Positions 63,701-64,000 of a stretch of 64,000 bases of DNA are shown here, piece by piece. Source of the stretch: Alphaproteobacteria bacterium (GTDB lineage Bacteria > Pseudomonadota > Alphaproteobacteria > Micavibrionales > Micavibrionaceae); contig JASMHE010000007.1 in NCBI GenBank assembly GCA_030750865.1, forward strand, positions 178,689 through 242,688, read 5' to 3'. Position numbers and translations under genes: made by a program. Position 1 is the first letter of the stretch. Each line of letters begins with the position of its first letter. The notes beneath the pieces were generated by a model. It worked only from the letters and a program-made list of their open reading frames with translations. It did no database searches and was not told the origin of the DNA.

Positions 63701-63999
63701 GCTGGTTCGGACGCTGTCGCGCTTACTTGCAGGCCGCTCAGATCAACATCGCTATCCGCCGGCGGTGTGAAGGTCAGCGCCGTATCAATGTCCTGGCCTG
63801 CCGCAACTGTATATGTCCATGTGCCGGCCGCCGCATTATATGTGCCAGCCGCAGGGCTAAAGCCCCAGCTGCTGTCAATGCCGCTGACAGTCACGCTCAG
63901 TGTTTCTGTTGATGAGGCATTCGCGCCGTGTGTTACATCAATGTCTACACTCACGCTGCCATCTTCATCCACCACAGGGTTGCCGCTGCCGTTATTGAT
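60742..63999 (-). CDS. Large RTX adhesin with vWA domain (partial, 5' end outside window)
   Basis: About 1086 codons of the 3' end are visible; the frame is open at the right edge. Repeated extracellular beta-domains come first, including at least two T1SS-143-type repeats marked VTQSGNxYVGxVG (about 62.4-63.3 kb). A VCBS-like domain (DGDSDTATLTITTD) follows. Next is a vWA domain with MIDAS motif ILDTSGSVHG (near 61.95 kb), then calcium-binding RTX nonapeptides (GGGGDDIIFG; NGGSGDDIIYGQEGDD; GGTGNDTLSGGSGADRF). A T1SS C-terminal signal ends IIVV. It lacks Cys in view. It is very likely the cargo of the downstream secretion genes and a cell-surface adhesin. Confidence 0.94.
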   Translation of the reverse strand: MNNGSGNPVVDEDGSVSVDIDVTHGANASSTETLSVTVSGIDSSWGFSPAAGTYNAAAGTWTYTVAAGQDIDTALTFTPPADSDVDLSGLQVSATASEPATGTSEDTNGSFDVIVDAVADAPTVDAQNASGEEGTAIALDISASLNDLDGSEALDTIILSNLPTGATLSAGTYNAGTDTWSLSKTQLSGLEINVPGGTVGTFNLGVTAVAQEQNTSDIEPDTSDNTASTSTTLTLTVTADDVPVENTPATAAVDEDALTGGSSTSDTGSVDFDFGADTAGSYDVTNSFTAGGSLSGGSLQSGGQPVVVTQSGNGYVGKVGTTTIFTLTLNSTTGAYNFTLFEPLDHAAAGTDDILLNFGYEAKDNEGDATSATLTVTVQDDTPAYNNVSGNVDEDSFGATLSTTVALSGVTGADGAGNVSPSGSFSATAGGSTTPLTVDGQAVTVTQSGNDYVGRVGGTVIFTLVYNSANGTFAYTQNQPIDHPNTGNDNDVLTLNFGMNAEDGDGDASDFTVAIDVRDSGPVAVNDTDSVIAEDRVTNGNVLTNDDAGADGGAEVTNIAYFGNNQSVPSSGSATVSGSYGSLSMNENGTYNYTLYTQNTDYVDTNTTYTDTFTYRMEDRDGDSDTATLTITTDAARVRDGSNGNSNLSGGNSGDVLMGDQGGLTTTQPSKNYNLNIILDTSGSVHGHLPLAIDAVENLLQSISSYNAGDIRINIETFAANAGASGTFTITNGSGLTNAMNFLDSLSPYGPTNYEAGLEAGIDWLQNGNQLSNSETYSLFVSDGNSNAAYDSSGNIFYAYNTIGEATGSDGSDEAGTLASLNEVIGVMIGTDTNESNMNQIDSDGDLIAVEDSGDLGKFDSLEDLFGALPTQDIPADVGNDVIQGGGGDDIIFGDVVNTDALADAEGLSTAEGVGFDVFDVLVGSHGWDIDDVGDYIHDNHASLAAESQINGETRGGGDDVLNGGSGDDIIYGQEGDDVITGGTGNDTLSGGSGADRFVYEAVGNGHDTVTDFDQGEGDRVDLSDLLTGYNPVQDSINDFVFVRNSGGNTVVSVDVNGGGNASQATDIMTLEGSVNNNVGDIIVV

Positions 64000-64000
64000 G

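Noticed and set aside
1..64000. tRNA, rRNA, tmRNA, CRISPR arrays, insertion sequences, prophage or integrase genes
   Set aside because: No cloverleaf-like sequence, spacer-repeat array, transposase, integrase or phage structural motif was recognised on either strand by reading; small structured RNAs cannot be excluded without covariance models.

Overview
The window looks like a chromosomal segment of an alphaproteobacterium of roughly balanced GC content (judged by eye, not counted). The evidence is the cell-cycle regulator GcrA with nearby GANTC (CcrM-type) sites, a DivL-type pseudo-kinase, a ChvI/ChvG two-component pair, and alphaproteobacterial gene orders: aroA-cmk-rpsA-ihfB, trpF-trpB-trpA-accD-folC, and divL/tsaE/murU/addB/addA/trxA. 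A Micavibrio-like or other deep-branching lineage is possible but cannot be settled from this sequence. No rRNA, tRNA, CRISPR array, insertion sequence or prophage was seen.

Layout. 0-2.3 kb: end of rnc, era, gcrA. 2.4-6.3 kb: divergent pair of a response regulator and a membrane GGDEF-EAL protein with a GEDEF motif. 6.3-20.5 kb: housekeeping block (aroA, cmk, rpsA, ihfB, a LapA-like protein, pyrF, trpF, trpB, trpA, accD, folC), with a divergent PiT-like permease inserted before accD. 20.5-31.1 kb: a non-canonical HD + RelA/SpoT-like protein, chvI-chvG, two tandem P-loop paralogs of unknown function, rapZ with a missing Walker A lysine, a small minus-strand unit, ahcY and purU. 31.3-36.7 kb: a second HD (SpoT/MESH1-like) protein, a nitroreductase, DivL and an O-antigen ligase-like protein. 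36.9-46.6 kb: a small secreted protein, then tsaE-murU-addB-addA as an overlapping run, then trxA. 46.7-54.3 kb: small membrane proteins and an FAD oxidoreductase, then thrS and infC separated by two paralogous HEXXH putative metallopeptidases. 54.4-64 kb: a SpoIIAA-like protein and a complete type I secretion machine (HlyD, ABC transporter, TolC) downstream of a large RTX/vWA adhesin that runs off the right edge.

How the parts fit. Several signalling layers lie close together: GcrA and DivL (cell cycle), c-di-GMP turnover, two alarmone-type HD proteins, and ChvGI envelope signalling. Synteny from chvI-chvG through rapZ to ahcY is kept, but hprK, the EIIA gene and the HPr gene that many alphaproteobacteria carry there are absent; two unknown P-loop genes occupy that place. 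The AmgK kinase usually beside murU is also absent. The leads most worth following are the tandem P-loop pair, the HD-RelA-like protein, and the tandem HEXXH pair with its strong promoter and 10-bp inverted repeat.
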